Shown: positions 33,942 through 42,888, counted from the stretch's first letter. The stretch is DNA of 64,000 nt from Deltaproteobacteria bacterium (GCA_019307815.1 JAFDIV010000006.1:1-64000), one strand, 5' to 3'. The notes: generated from the letters alone by a model not told the origin. Numbers and translations: made by a program.

Positions 33942-34906
33942 TTTACAAGCGACTTTAACAAAGGAGGCAAAAGCACCACATTACCTGTGGCCTCGGGGAC
34001 CTGAGGCGGGGCCTGACCGTTTTGCTCCATAATCCGCCGACCCTCAGGCCCAAGCACAAAGGCCACAAACCGCGCGGCCAAATCAGGATTGGGGGAATTT
34101 TTCGGGATTGTAATCCCATAGATCATGGGCTTTCCCCGCTTCTCAATAAAAGATCCGGGTGTTTTCCCTGAGATCTTGATGCTGGCCTGCTTGTAAAAGT
34201 CTGCAAGCCTGGAGCACCCTAGGTTTATATGATCTGGCAACTTTACAAAGGGCGTATGATGCTGCAGGCAGACTGATTTATATATGAATAGATAATCGAT
34301 CTGCCCTGCCTCGAGCAGTGCGATGAGATCCGTCTCTTTCGGCCTCACATTGCGCAGAGGACAACCCGCCTTGAGTCTGTTATAGAGGCCCGGGACCTGA
34401 TAATATTTCTCTGCCAACTGCCATACAAGGAGGGTCCTGTAGCCACAAGGATCGTTGTTTGGATCTGAATGGCCATATTCCACTCCTTTTCGCAGAAGAA
34501 TGCGGTACCAGTTTTGGCCGTTTATCTCTTTGGCATATTTAGAATCAGGCCGGTACATAATGGCCATTTCGTTGGTTGCAAAGGAGATATTCCATGCCGC
34601 ATATTTGGGAATGAGAAGATTCTCAATCACCGTGTAATCGGCCGATGCCATTACGTCACAGGGCCTGCCCAGGTCGGTAATTTTCCTGGCACAGGTCCTG
34701 GATCCAGCCGCTTCCCTGATAACCTCTACTCCAGGGTAGCGAGATATAAAGGCCTTTGCCATTTCTTTGAAAGGAATCGAAAGCGAGCCAGCATGAAATA
34801 TGATGAGTTTTTCCCTGCCTTCCGCAGACAGGGGTGGCACCAAAAGGCTTATACAAATAAAAGCCGTCAGGACCATCCCAAGGACTTTTGGAAAATTCCT
34901 GGTCAT
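33938..34906 (-). CDS. Tungstate/molybdate-binding protein (WtpA-like)
   Basis: A 322-residue periplasmic binding protein with a signal peptide (residues 1-29, cleavage near LSA-EG). The mature start is LIIFHAGSLSIPFKEMAKAF and the ligand region includes REAAGSRTCARKITDLGRPCDVMASADY, a strong match to the WtpA/ModA type. WtpA forms prefer tungstate or molybdate with very high affinity; the ligand cannot be decided here. Tungsten or molybdenum supply suits the Mo/W enzymes in this window. First transporter gene, overlapping the regulator gene by 4 bp. Confidence 0.9.
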   Translation of the reverse strand: MTRNFPKVLGMVLTAFICISLLVPPLSAEGREKLIIFHAGSLSIPFKEMAKAFISRYPGVEVIREAAGSRTCARKITDLGRPCDVMASADYTVIENLLIPKYAAWNISFATNEMAIMYRPDSKYAKEINGQNWYRILLRKGVEYGHSDPNNDPCGYRTLLVWQLAEKYYQVPGLYNRLKAGCPLRNVRPKETDLIALLEAGQIDYLFIYKSVCLQHHTPFVKLPDHINLGCSRLADFYKQASIKISGKTPGSFIEKRGKPMIYGITIPKNSPNPDLAARFVAFVLGPEGRRIMEQNGQAPPQVPEATGNVVLLPPLLKSLVK

Positions 34907-35844
34907 AAGCTAGTTTTCTCTTTTTCTCTTGTTTTTTGCGGAAACACAATTTTTCCGCACAGGCTCAGGTCATAGCCGTCTAGTTTCTTTGCGAGCCCAC
35001 GAAAAGAATCTTCATGAAGTAGGCCCAAGAAAAGTTGAATCCCATAATCGAAAAAGCGGTCCTTTGATATGAGAAAATCAAAGCGCTCCCAGCGCCAGGG
35101 AATAAAATCCAGGTCCAGCATACCTGCAACCGCCCTTATGCCTGGGCCTGCATCAGCTCGGCCAGCAAGGATCTCCATGCCTACGTCAAGATGCTTTGGT
35201 AGCTCATTGCCATAGCCTTGCAGGTGTTCACCGCTGATACCTGCCTTTTCCAACTCCATGTCAAACAGCAGGCGGGTTCCGGTGCCAAGAGGGCGGTTTA
35301 CAATACGAATGCCCTTTTTGGCCAAATCCTTGGCTCCTTGAATCCCCCGGGGGTTGCCCTTTTGCACCATAAGACCCTGCTCCCGGCGGCAAAAATTTAC
35401 CACTGCTGGCATCTGTTCCAGCTCCTGCCGGGCAAAGCCGAAGTTGTATTCTTCTTCGTTTTCCTGGAGCAGATGACTGGAGGCTATGTGGCATAGGTTT
35501 CGCCTCAATGCCCTGATACCTCCCATGCTTCCCAGGTTGCCGAACACTGCCAAGTGATCGGGGTATTGCTGATTAAAGAGATTGATGGTTTTTTCCAGCA
35601 GGATGTCGTTGCTCCCGGCGATGATAATGAGCCCGTGGTACGGGGGGAGCTGATGGGCTGGTTTTGGATAATTGAGGGTCTGGTTTTCCAGCCATTGCTC
35701 CACCAGGTGTTTGGGAAACAGCCATTTTCCTGTTACCTTTGTGCCAGGAAGGCCCTTATCCGATATCAGGGAATAGACCATCTTCTCATTGATATCCAGG
35801 AGACGTGCCACTTCACGGGTGTTAAGAAGCCTTTTTTCTTCCAC
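34903..35844 (-). CDS. HTH/periplasmic-binding-like regulator of the Mo/W operon
   Basis: A 313-residue one-component regulator. The N-terminal excisionase/MerR-type helix-turn-helix (LLNTREVARLLDINEKMVYSLISDKGLPG) is followed by a substrate-binding-like domain (from about residue 70; LIIIAGSNDILLE, GTGTRLLFDMELEKAGI, GRADAGPGIRAVAG). This architecture is typical of regulators next to molybdate/tungstate transporters. It probably senses the oxyanion directly and controls this operon. Its stop overlaps the binding-protein start by 4 bp, so it is the first gene of the operon. Confidence 0.85.
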   Translation of the reverse strand: MEEKRLLNTREVARLLDINEKMVYSLISDKGLPGTKVTGKWLFPKHLVEQWLENQTLNYPKPAHQLPPYHGLIIIAGSNDILLEKTINLFNQQYPDHLAVFGNLGSMGGIRALRRNLCHIASSHLLQENEEEYNFGFARQELEQMPAVVNFCRREQGLMVQKGNPRGIQGAKDLAKKGIRIVNRPLGTGTRLLFDMELEKAGISGEHLQGYGNELPKHLDVGMEILAGRADAGPGIRAVAGMLDLDFIPWRWERFDFLISKDRFFDYGIQLFLGLLHEDSFRGLAKKLDGYDLSLCGKIVFPQKTREKEKTSL

Positions 35845-35975
35845 CGCCAGCCCTCCATTCTGTCATGATCAGACAGGATTAGAGCATTTTTGTTAATATT
35901 AGTCAATATTTGATGAAATTAGGCATTATGGCGACGATTCTGGACTTTTTGTGACTTTAGCATTCCTTTAGATTT

Positions 35976-36197
35976 TTACCCATTTCTGACCAAATCACGG
36001 CCCTGAGACAGCTCCAGATTCTTCATGGGAAGATACCTGAGCCCTACACGCAAGCGTCCTAGCAGGAATGAATCATCGGTTTTACCGATTACTGGTGGGC
36101 TTCCATATGGCTTCATATTGAAATTGTCCTGATATTCGTACCGAAATCTCACATTTGTCCAAAAGGTAAGTTTGCTCTCAAGCCGATTCGGCCCCAT
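35976..36197 (-). pseudogene. N-terminal remnant of an outer-membrane porin
   Basis: A 73-residue ORF whose segment WTNVRFRYEYQDNFNMKPYG followed by DDSFLLGRLRVGLRY is the first strands of an alginate-export-type beta-barrel. The normal protein has 400-500 residues. Signal peptide and the rest are missing and no continuation is seen downstream. Probably a deletion remnant. Confidence 0.6.
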
Positions 36198-36344
36198 GAT
36201 TGAGAAAAGGGCCCTACCTACACAAAAAAATCAACAGTCTTCTAAATGCAGGTTGCATTCTTTGACCTCCATGGTGCATTGTGCTCCTAGCCCTGGCCAG
36301 ATTTTACTTATATCAAAGCTGACATAAGCGAGACGAAAAAAATA

Positions 36345-36358
36345 TCTCGATATCGAGA
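36345..36358. promoter_or_regulatory. 14-bp perfect palindrome
   Basis: TCTCGATATCGAGA lies in the 400-bp noncoding region upstream of the unrecognised gene at 36599. It could be a repressor operator; the regulator is unknown. Confidence 0.4.
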
Positions 36359-36470
36359 AAGATTAGAGGCTTCTTTAAGCATATTAGAAATTATTAGTCA
36401 AGATTTTTTTATCGATAGTCCAAATGGATTAATAATAACTTATTATGACGGATAAGGACTTTAAAGGCTG

Positions 36471-36524
36471 GTAAGCATCGAGATACCCTTAAGAGCTAGT
36501 GCTTACTGAAAGTTTGCTTAAGGG
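36471..36524 (+). promoter_or_regulatory. Interleaved stems (pseudoknot-like leader)
   Basis: GTAAGCA (36471-36477) pairs perfectly with TGCTTAC (36500-36506), and CCCTTAAG (36486-36493) pairs perfectly with CTTAAGGG (36517-36524). The stems interleave, giving an H-type pseudoknot topology with loops of 8, 6 and 10 bases, 75 bases before the next start codon. It might be a structured leader RNA. Whether it is transcribed is unknown. Confidence 0.45.
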
Positions 36525-36598
36525 TCTGAACTCTGGGTTGCGGGCAAGTTTGGAATTTCATAAGATTTGGTTGTCTTTTTTAATCAAGAGGGCAGCTA

Positions 36599-37219
36599 AT
36601 GGCCGAATATGCACTGGTAAAGAAGGCACTTAAGGGGTTCCTTCCCGATTGCACGGATTCTCTAGCAAGGATACTGGTCGTGGCTCTCAAGACAGGTCAG
36701 ATATCCTATGAAGAGATTGAAGATCTGATTGGGGCCGAAGACGAAGTTGAGGAGGTATTGCTGATGGGTTATAGCTGGAGGCTATTGCTCCCTCGCAGAA
36801 GCCTTAAGACCATGGAATGGGAAGATCGCCTTTTGATCCCTATGCCAGGGGAGATTTACGAGATACCTAGTGTAATTAGAGAGCTAGTCAGGGAGGCGAG
36901 CCGCAGTGGAAGGTGGGAGCCCCATAGGGCCATAGCAGCTCTTTTCAAACAAATTGAGGGGCTTGAAGGGGAAAGAATGCCCGATTTGGTTGAGTTGCTC
37001 GCACAATATGCAAAGGGAGCCCATGTCACTGCAATCCAGATAAAGCGGGCATGTAGGGCCCTTGATATGGAGGACAAGGTGGATTCAATCATAGCCTATC
37101 TTAAGGCAGGTGGCATAGTGAGCCCTGCTTTGGGTTATCTTCCCGAGGCTGGACAAAGGAGAACCCCTGTTTACGAATTGAATCCATCTGTTTTGCCCGG
37201 CTATCACCGCTCAGGTTAA
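36599..37219 (+). CDS. Hypothetical protein, no recognised family
   Basis: A 206-residue protein starting MAEYALVKKALKGFLPDCTD. An AGAGGG site precedes the ATG. It is predicted largely helical, with a possible winged-helix-like part near the C-terminus (HVTAIQIKRACRALDMEDKVDSIIAYLKAGGIVSP). No signal peptide, membrane segment or metal motif is seen. The central WEDRLLIPMPGEIYEIPSVI could be a beta hairpin. It has no operon partner and follows a long leader with palindromes and a pseudoknot-like structure, suggesting tight control. It could be a DNA-binding regulator; this is a guess. Confidence 0.7.
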   Translation: MAEYALVKKALKGFLPDCTDSLARILVVALKTGQISYEEIEDLIGAEDEVEEVLLMGYSWRLLLPRRSLKTMEWEDRLLIPMPGEIYEIPSVIRELVREASRSGRWEPHRAIAALFKQIEGLEGERMPDLVELLAQYAKGAHVTAIQIKRACRALDMEDKVDSIIAYLKAGGIVSPALGYLPEAGQRRTPVYELNPSVLPGYHRSG

Positions 37220-37227
37220 TCCGCCTT

Positions 37228-37293
37228 AGGCGGATAAATCCACCACAAAACCAGGCGGGTAAATCCACCAAGAAGTGAGGCGGATAAATTCGC
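37228..37293. repeat. 25-bp tandem repeat, 2.6 copies
   Basis: Units start at 37228, 37253 and 37278 with the shared core AGGCGGATAAATCCACCA (one G/A and a few 3' differences; the third copy is partial). It fills the gap between convergent genes. CCGCC-TTA-GGCGG just at the first unit can form a hairpin. Confidence 0.8.
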
Positions 37294-37294
37294 A

Positions 37295-37972
37295 TTATGG
37301 GCCCTTTTCTTCAAAGACCAAATCATCATAGGCAGCAATGGCCTCTTTCTTGGTGTTATCTGAATCAGTCATTATTCCTATCAGCTTGACCTTTTTGAGC
37401 TTCTTCCCCCAAAACTTTTCATAGACAGCACGAACATTCACCCTTTCCTCTACCCATTTGCCCAGTGGAGATTTTTTGTTTTGGAGAACAATTATCTTGG
37501 TGTCAGAGGCATAAGGACTTTTCGTGTTAAAGCCTATAGGCAGCTCGCTCGCGCTCCAGACGTATTTTATCGCCTTGGGATTCCATTTTTTCCAACTGGG
37601 GAAGACGACATACACCCCGGCTGCGCTGTCACCGGTCTCCTTGTGCCTCTCATCTCCTCCTTCACACAGCCTGTCCACCTTCCATCTCCAGTGCAGTATG
37701 GGGTATTTATTAAGATCGATTTCTATTTCTTTCCCAATTTGTATAGCCTCTCCCTTTGAATGGGCCACTAGATATGCATTTTCGCCCTCTACAACAACCT
37801 TGTATATAGAACTAGCCTTCTCGGTCATCTCATCGTTGCGGCTCTTCCATCCGCTTGGCAGCCTTCCCTCATCATTTAAACTGAATCTGTCAACCACTAA
37901 AGGTGCATCTGCAAGTACGAGGGATGACAAGGCCAGGATCAACAAGGAAAATAAGAGGCTTCTAAGCTTCAT
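37295..37972 (-). CDS. DUF3047 exported protein
   Basis: A 225-residue protein with a clear signal peptide (MKLRSLLFSLLILALSSLVLA, cleavage near residue 21). It matches DUF3047, including ILHWRWKVDRLCEGGDERHKETGDSAAGVYVVF and the near-terminal VKLIGIMTDSDNTKKEAIAAYDDLVF. The fold is probably a beta-sandwich in the periplasm; its function is unknown. It stands alone, convergent with the hypothetical gene at 36599. Confidence 0.85.
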   Translation of the reverse strand: MKLRSLLFSLLILALSSLVLADAPLVVDRFSLNDEGRLPSGWKSRNDEMTEKASSIYKVVVEGENAYLVAHSKGEAIQIGKEIEIDLNKYPILHWRWKVDRLCEGGDERHKETGDSAAGVYVVFPSWKKWNPKAIKYVWSASELPIGFNTKSPYASDTKIIVLQNKKSPLGKWVEERVNVRAVYEKFWGKKLKKVKLIGIMTDSDNTKKEAIAAYDDLVFEEKGP

Positions 37973-38237
37973 TTTGGCATCCTCCTCCCGATTTCGAGAA
38001 ATTTACCCTAAAGACCACTACCGCCTCGTAATCCTAGACGAACTGCCCTTGATCATCAAGATCTTCTTGGCTGCCAAACTAGTCCCGGCCTGTGGCCGTA
38101 GGGTTCTCAGCCAAATCTCCCACATGCAAGGTCCTGGCAAGGGTAAAGGTGCCTCCCGAATAGCTCTGTATTTGGGGCATCCTTTTTGGTTACTTGTTTT
38201 AAAATTTATTGGAGATATCTTGTAAAATTACTTTATT

Positions 38238-38900
38238 ATGGATTCATGGCGGTTGTGGATAGGTAAGAACGATACTACTTTTTCATGGTCTGGGCTGACT
38301 TGTAATATGCTCATCAGAAAAGCCATATCTCTGGGTGCATCAGATGCACGAATGATCCCAATTGATCAAGTACATGTGGATCCGAGTATTGTGGATCTAT
38401 GCATGAGTCCGCGGTGCTCCGGTTATGCACAATGTGCCAACTGCCCCCCATTTGTAATGGACCCTCAAACAGCCAAGCGGTGGATCACTAATTACAATGA
38501 AGCCCTTCTTTTGAAAAAAGATTTTGATCCATTTGATCTTCTAGCCCATGACCACATGGAACATTTTAGAGAAATGTTCTTGATGGTAACCGCTATGGAA
38601 AGACTTGCCATGAAACGAGGTTTCAAGGATGCTGCCGCTTTAGGTGCAGGGTCGTGCAAGCCCGTGTTTTGCCCGGAGAGGGATTGTGCTGTGCTTGAGG
38701 GCAAGCCCTGCCTCTATCCGCATCTGGCAAGGCCATCACTAGAGGCCCTTGGCATAAATGTCTTTGATTTGGCCAAAAAGGTTGGCTGGCAAATGTATAA
38801 GATATTGCGAGAAACTGATCCGAATACCGTCCCTAGTGCCTCACTGGTCGGCATGGTTCTTCTCGCAAAACAACCTAACACCGGGGGAACGAGCAGGTAG
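38238..38900 (+). CDS. DUF2284 predicted metal-binding protein
   Basis: A 220-residue cysteine-rich protein. The segment SPRCSGYAQCANCPPFV carries the family's first cysteines, and GAGSCKPVFCPERDCAVLEGKPCLYPHLARPSLEALGI carries the second cluster. DUF2284 proteins are cytoplasmic, common in anaerobes and likely to bind a metal or Fe-S cluster; activity is unknown. No strong ribosome-binding site precedes the ATG at 38238, so a slightly later start (38307) is possible. Confidence 0.82.
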   Translation: MDSWRLWIGKNDTTFSWSGLTCNMLIRKAISLGASDARMIPIDQVHVDPSIVDLCMSPRCSGYAQCANCPPFVMDPQTAKRWITNYNEALLLKKDFDPFDLLAHDHMEHFREMFLMVTAMERLAMKRGFKDAAALGAGSCKPVFCPERDCAVLEGKPCLYPHLARPSLEALGINVFDLAKKVGWQMYKILRETDPNTVPSASLVGMVLLAKQPNTGGTSR

Positions 38901-38946
38901 GAAGATAGCGGGCCAATTTGACTTTTCCCTTGGGCCTTACGCCTAG

Positions 38947-40317
38947 CTATTCCGCCGCCCCATACTTTTTCAGCTTTTTGTGAAGTGTCTTGCGGGTGAT
39001 TCCAAGCCTTCGAGCTGCTTCGCTTTTATTACCCCCTGTTGCTTTGAGGGTCTTCAGGATAGTGACCTTTTCCACCTCCTCCAAAGGTATTCCGCCCCCG
39101 AGCAAGTGCTCAGAGACTGCGGACCCGCTGTCCGGCCTCTGTTCCTGAATGACCAAGGGGAGGTCTGGTATATCCACATATTCGGACCGGGACAGAACCA
39201 CGGCCCTTTCCACGGCATTCATGAGTTCCCGCACATTTCCGGGCCAATGATAATGGAGCATCCGGTCCATGGCCTGAGGTGTAAATCCTTTGAGATTTCG
39301 GCGGTTTTTCTCGGAAAATACCTTTAAAAAGTGCTGTGCAAGTATGGGAATGTCTTCGTTTCTTTCCCTCAGGGGCGGCACGTGTAAGGTTACCACATTG
39401 AGCCTGTAATATAGGTCTTCGCGGAACCTTCCTGCTTCGATCTCTTTGGTCAAGTCCTTATTGGTAGCTGCTATCACCCTCACGTCCACCTTGATTACCT
39501 CTTCGCCACCCACACGGCTGAATTCTCTTTCTTGCAGCACCCGCAAGAGCTTGACCTGCATGGAAAGGGGCATTTCACTGATCTCGTCCAGAAATATGGT
39601 GCCTCCGTGTGCAAGTCGGAATTGGCCTTCCTTACGGCGATAAGCACCTGTGAAGGCCCCCTTTTCATGACCAAAAAGCTCCGACTCCAACAGTGTCTCA
39701 GTGATGGCGGCACAATTGACCTTTATAAAGGGGCCATCCTTACGAAGGCTATTAAAGTGGATTGCCGAAGCGATTAGTTCTTTACCAGTACCAGAGTCCC
39801 CTGTGATAAGTATAGTGGCCTCAGTTGGTGCCACCTGTGCGACAGTCTCAAGCAATCGCACCATTGCCCCGCTTCGGCCTATAATGTTTTCGATGTGGAA
39901 TTGCCTTCCCAATGCCTGACGAAGAAACTGGTTCTCTTCCTTGAGCTTACGATGGTCCATGGCCCTTTCCATGGCAAGTCGAAGTTCATCAAAGTCAAGG
40001 GGTTTGGTAAGGTAATCATAGGCTCCCTTTTTAAGGGCCTCCACCGCCGTTTCCACCGAAGAGTACGCTGTCATTATGATGACCGGAATGGCCGGATTGT
40101 AGGCCTTGATTTCCGAGAGGGCCTCCAGGCCCGAGACCCTGACCATGCGGATGTCCATCAGTACAAGGTCAAAGGGGGCCTCACGAACTTTCGTGATGGC
40201 TGCCTCCCCATCGTCGGCCTCGTGGGTTTCATAGCCCCAGCCGCTAAGCAGTGTTACCAGCATGGTGCGGTGGGCCTCATCGTCATCTACAACTAATACT
40301 GCGCCTTTAGGTGCCAT
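38947..40317 (-). CDS. zraR: Sigma-54 response regulator (ZraR-like)
   Basis: A 456-residue NtrC-family regulator. The receiver domain has the phospho-acceptor D55 in LVLMDIRM. The AAA+ domain carries GDSGTGKE and the sigma-54-contacting motif HEKGAFTGA, and the C-terminal Fis-type helix-turn-helix is SEAARRLGITRKTLHKKLKKYG. It overlaps the kinase gene by 11 bp. The ZraR name rests on the divergent zraP-like gene with a sigma-54 promoter; it should drive that promoter on envelope metal or stress signals. Confidence 0.88.
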   Translation of the reverse strand: MAPKGAVLVVDDDEAHRTMLVTLLSGWGYETHEADDGEAAITKVREAPFDLVLMDIRMVRVSGLEALSEIKAYNPAIPVIIMTAYSSVETAVEALKKGAYDYLTKPLDFDELRLAMERAMDHRKLKEENQFLRQALGRQFHIENIIGRSGAMVRLLETVAQVAPTEATILITGDSGTGKELIASAIHFNSLRKDGPFIKVNCAAITETLLESELFGHEKGAFTGAYRRKEGQFRLAHGGTIFLDEISEMPLSMQVKLLRVLQEREFSRVGGEEVIKVDVRVIAATNKDLTKEIEAGRFREDLYYRLNVVTLHVPPLRERNEDIPILAQHFLKVFSEKNRRNLKGFTPQAMDRMLHYHWPGNVRELMNAVERAVVLSRSEYVDIPDLPLVIQEQRPDSGSAVSEHLLGGGIPLEEVEKVTILKTLKATGGNKSEAARRLGITRKTLHKKLKKYGAAE

Positions 40318-42109
40318 TGTCTTGTTCCCCCATGGAGCCATTATGCACATATGGGAGCTGGATGGTGACGGTTGTTCCCTCGCCTACCTGACTCTCCACA
40401 AGGATCTCCCCCCCATGGGCCTCTACAATCTTATGAGCGATTGCAAGACCTAGCCCTGTCCCTGAAGGCTTTGTGGTAAAGTAGGGATCAAATACGTGGG
40501 GAAGATCCTTCTCCGGTATCCCTTTCCCGGTGTCTTTAACCCTTATCTCAATTGGTCCACCGGGTCTTTCCCGACTCACCTCTACAATAAGTGTGCCGCC
40601 TTCGTCCATGGCCTCGATAGCGTTAAGGTAGAGATTGAGTAGTACCTGTTTTATTCGGTCAGGGTCCAGCCTGGTCGCCAAGGCTTGCTCAGGCGCCCGG
40701 ATCTCCAAGCGGATGTCCCGTTTGCCTGCGTCATCTTCCACCATTTTCAAGGCATCTTGGATGATGGATATCAGGTCCACATTGCTTTTCTGCACATGGG
40801 TGGGTCGCGCGAACTCCAGGAGCTGGCTGATCACCCGGTTGAGTCTTTCCACCTCCTGGATCATGATATCAGCTGTTTTTTGATCTTGTGGGATGTGCTT
40901 GTACCGCTCCTTGAAGTAGGTGGCAAAGCCCTTGATGGAGCTGAGCGGATTACGTATCTCATGGGCCACACCTGCAGCCAGCCTTCCTATGGAAGCAAGT
41001 CTCTGGGTTCGGACCACCTCTTCCTTCAGTCGTTTGATCTCGCTGAGATCCCTGAAAAGGGTGACAAGACCGGGAAGTCCTTGTCCTATCTCCAAAGGTG
41101 TGGCAATCACCTCCAATGGGATGGAGCTGCCATCTCGCATGATACATGTGATTTCCGCTTCTACAGGGCCGCCTTTATCGCGCGCATCCTCCATTATTGC
41201 CAAGAGCTCGGAAGGAAGCACCCTGGTGGCTTGTAAAGCTCCAAGCTGGCTGACCTTTTCGCCAAGGATCGCCTCAGCAGCCCGGTTAACGGATAGAATC
41301 TTGCCTTCTCCATCCAAGGCCACCAATCCAATGGGCATGGTTTCCACCAGATGGTCAGAAAAGGCCTTCACCCTAGACAGGGATGTCCTAGTGGAACGGT
41401 AGGCCTGGGCCAGGAATAGGGTAATGAAACCAGCAAAGCCCAACAGGAGCATGGTGAGGGCCATAAACACCATGTGGCGCTCGTCTTCCTTTCTGGCAGC
41501 CTCCACTGGGGCCATATCCATCCCAACGAATATGATACGTCTGTCGCTGAACCTGGAGCCGTTTGAAAACGTCATGGATTGGCACCAGTCCTGGTTCATC
41601 ATCCTCATCATTTTACCGCGCCGTTTGAAACGGGGCGGTTGGAGGGGATGAAATTGTCGATACACCTCAAATACCATTTTGCCTTCAGGGCCTGTTACCC
41701 GCCTCCATGACAACCGCTCAGAGCGGGATATGCGCCCAAGATCAAGATCCGTTTTATAGGTTTGCCCTATCATATGTGGATCACTATGGGCCAGGATCTT
41801 TCCGTGGGCATCTGTTACCATAAGGTAGATGATATCCGGCTGCTTTGCGGTTTCTGAAAGAAGCCTCTGAACCTGTAGCCCGCCCCAGTTCATCCCCATC
41901 ATCCCAGTCCTAGTGCCGGCTTCAAAGGAGCGGATGAGAGCAGCGCCCTTCTCCACCATGAGCTCAGTAGTGTTTTGTTTTTGGCGATGTACGTATTTCC
42001 ACGTCATGAATACAAAAAGGGGCAGCAAGACCGCCACTGCGCCCAGCATGATCCACGGTGGTATACTAATCCACCCCTTTTTTTCTATGTTTTGGTCCAT
42101 GTTCCACAT
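40307..42109 (-). CDS. zraS: Membrane sensor histidine kinase (ZraS-like)
   Basis: About 600 residues. TM1 is near residues 19-38 and TM2 near 222-242 (MALTMLLLGFAGFITLFLAQAY), enclosing a periplasmic sensor region of about 180 residues. A PAS domain (DHLVETMPIGLVALDGEGKIL) follows, then HisKA with the H-box GVAHEIRNPLSSIKGFA and an HATPase with GTGLGLAIAHKIVEAHGG. It partners the adjacent sigma-54 regulator. The start is uncertain (ATG at 42109 or 42100; neither has a good ribosome-binding site). Confidence 0.88.
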   Translation of the reverse strand: MWNMDQNIEKKGWISIPPWIMLGAVAVLLPLFVFMTWKYVHRQKQNTTELMVEKGAALIRSFEAGTRTGMMGMNWGGLQVQRLLSETAKQPDIIYLMVTDAHGKILAHSDPHMIGQTYKTDLDLGRISRSERLSWRRVTGPEGKMVFEVYRQFHPLQPPRFKRRGKMMRMMNQDWCQSMTFSNGSRFSDRRIIFVGMDMAPVEAARKEDERHMVFMALTMLLLGFAGFITLFLAQAYRSTRTSLSRVKAFSDHLVETMPIGLVALDGEGKILSVNRAAEAILGEKVSQLGALQATRVLPSELLAIMEDARDKGGPVEAEITCIMRDGSSIPLEVIATPLEIGQGLPGLVTLFRDLSEIKRLKEEVVRTQRLASIGRLAAGVAHEIRNPLSSIKGFATYFKERYKHIPQDQKTADIMIQEVERLNRVISQLLEFARPTHVQKSNVDLISIIQDALKMVEDDAGKRDIRLEIRAPEQALATRLDPDRIKQVLLNLYLNAIEAMDEGGTLIVEVSRERPGGPIEIRVKDTGKGIPEKDLPHVFDPYFTTKPSGTGLGLAIAHKIVEAHGGEILVESQVGEGTTVTIQLPYVHNGSMGEQDNGT

Positions 42110-42229
42110 AATAAGCAAAATAGATACCAGTCGTCCTGTAGGTGCCCTATCTGGCCCAGTGGGCTTTTAACGGGGACTGAAGCGATAATATGGAACCTTT
42201 TTACCCGCCTGACTACCCATAGTGTATAG

Positions 42230-42245
42230 AAAGTATCCATACTTT
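42230..42245. promoter_or_regulatory. Palindrome upstream of zraP promoter
   Basis: AAAGTAT-CC-ATACTTT is a perfect palindrome about 90 bp upstream of the -24 element, where an NtrC-type activator would bind. A second inverted repeat, TTTGCCTT/AAGGCAAA (42245-42266), follows directly. Either may be the ZraR enhancer. Confidence 0.5.
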
Positions 42246-42336
42246 TTGCCTTTTTCACAAGGCAAATTTCTCACTTAGGAAGCTAACAGGGCAAATATGC
42301 TGGGATATTAGTAGGTTGGCATCGAGCAATTTTCCT

Positions 42337-42352
42337 TGGCACATCCCTTGCT
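42337..42352 (+). promoter_or_regulatory. Sigma-54 promoter of zraP
   Basis: TGGCAC-ATCCC-TTGCT matches the sigma-54 -24/-12 consensus with the GG and GC dinucleotides 12 bp apart. The predicted start near 42363 leaves a 37-base leader before zraP. Confidence 0.85.
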
Positions 42353-42399
42353 CTATACAGAGGGCAAACACGAACCAAACCAAAAAAGGAGGTAGTAAA

Positions 42400-42888
42400 A
42401 TGAAAAAGTTGGCTACAGTAACAGGAATCTTGTTGTTGGCGGCAGTATTCGCTTATCCTGTTTTTGCATGGGGGCCTGGTTGGGGTGGAATGCATAAAGG
42501 CATGGGCCGGAGTGGAGGCCATGGACCAGGTTGGTGCTGGAGAACCGGAGCAGGATACGGAGCCCTTACCCCGGAGCAGCAAACCCAGTTGAATCAGCTC
42601 AGGCAGAAGTTTTTTGACGAGACAACCACCCTTAGAAGTGATCTCTGGGCCAAGCAGGGGGAACTAAACTCCCTCTTGAATACCCCAAATCCGGACCAAA
42701 CCAAGGTTAGACAACTGCAAGACGAAGTTAATGACCTTAGGGCAAAGCTTTCCCATAAACGCCTGGACTTTCAGCTGAAGGCCAAGAAGATAACACCTAA
42801 TGCTGGTCCAGGTCCGGGGATGTACGGCGGAGGTCCTGGTTATGGAATGAACCGAGGATCTTATGGCCCTGGGCATTGCTGGAACTAA
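42400..42888 (+). CDS. zraP: ZraP/Spy-family periplasmic metal-binding chaperone
   Basis: A 162-residue protein with a signal peptide (MKKLATVTGILLLAAVFAYPVFA). The mature N-terminus is Gly/His/Trp/Cys-rich (HGPGWCWRTG). It then has the LTPEQQTQLNQLRQKF helical core of the LTXXQ/ZraP-Spy-CpxP family and a C-terminal GPGHCWN. ZraP binds zinc and acts as a periplasmic chaperone that also feeds back on ZraS. AGGAGGT precedes the ATG. It is divergent from zraSR, as in enterobacteria. Confidence 0.9.
   Translation: MKKLATVTGILLLAAVFAYPVFAWGPGWGGMHKGMGRSGGHGPGWCWRTGAGYGALTPEQQTQLNQLRQKFFDETTTLRSDLWAKQGELNSLLNTPNPDQTKVRQLQDEVNDLRAKLSHKRLDFQLKAKKITPNAGPGPGMYGGGPGYGMNRGSYGPGHCWN

Noticed and set aside
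37228-37293. CRISPR array
   Set aside because: The 25-bp units are contiguous with no unique spacers and no cas genes are near.
37524-38225. 233-codon open frame on the plus strand overlapping DUF3047
   Set aside because: Mostly antisense to the signal-peptide-bearing DUF3047 gene; the remainder looks noncoding.
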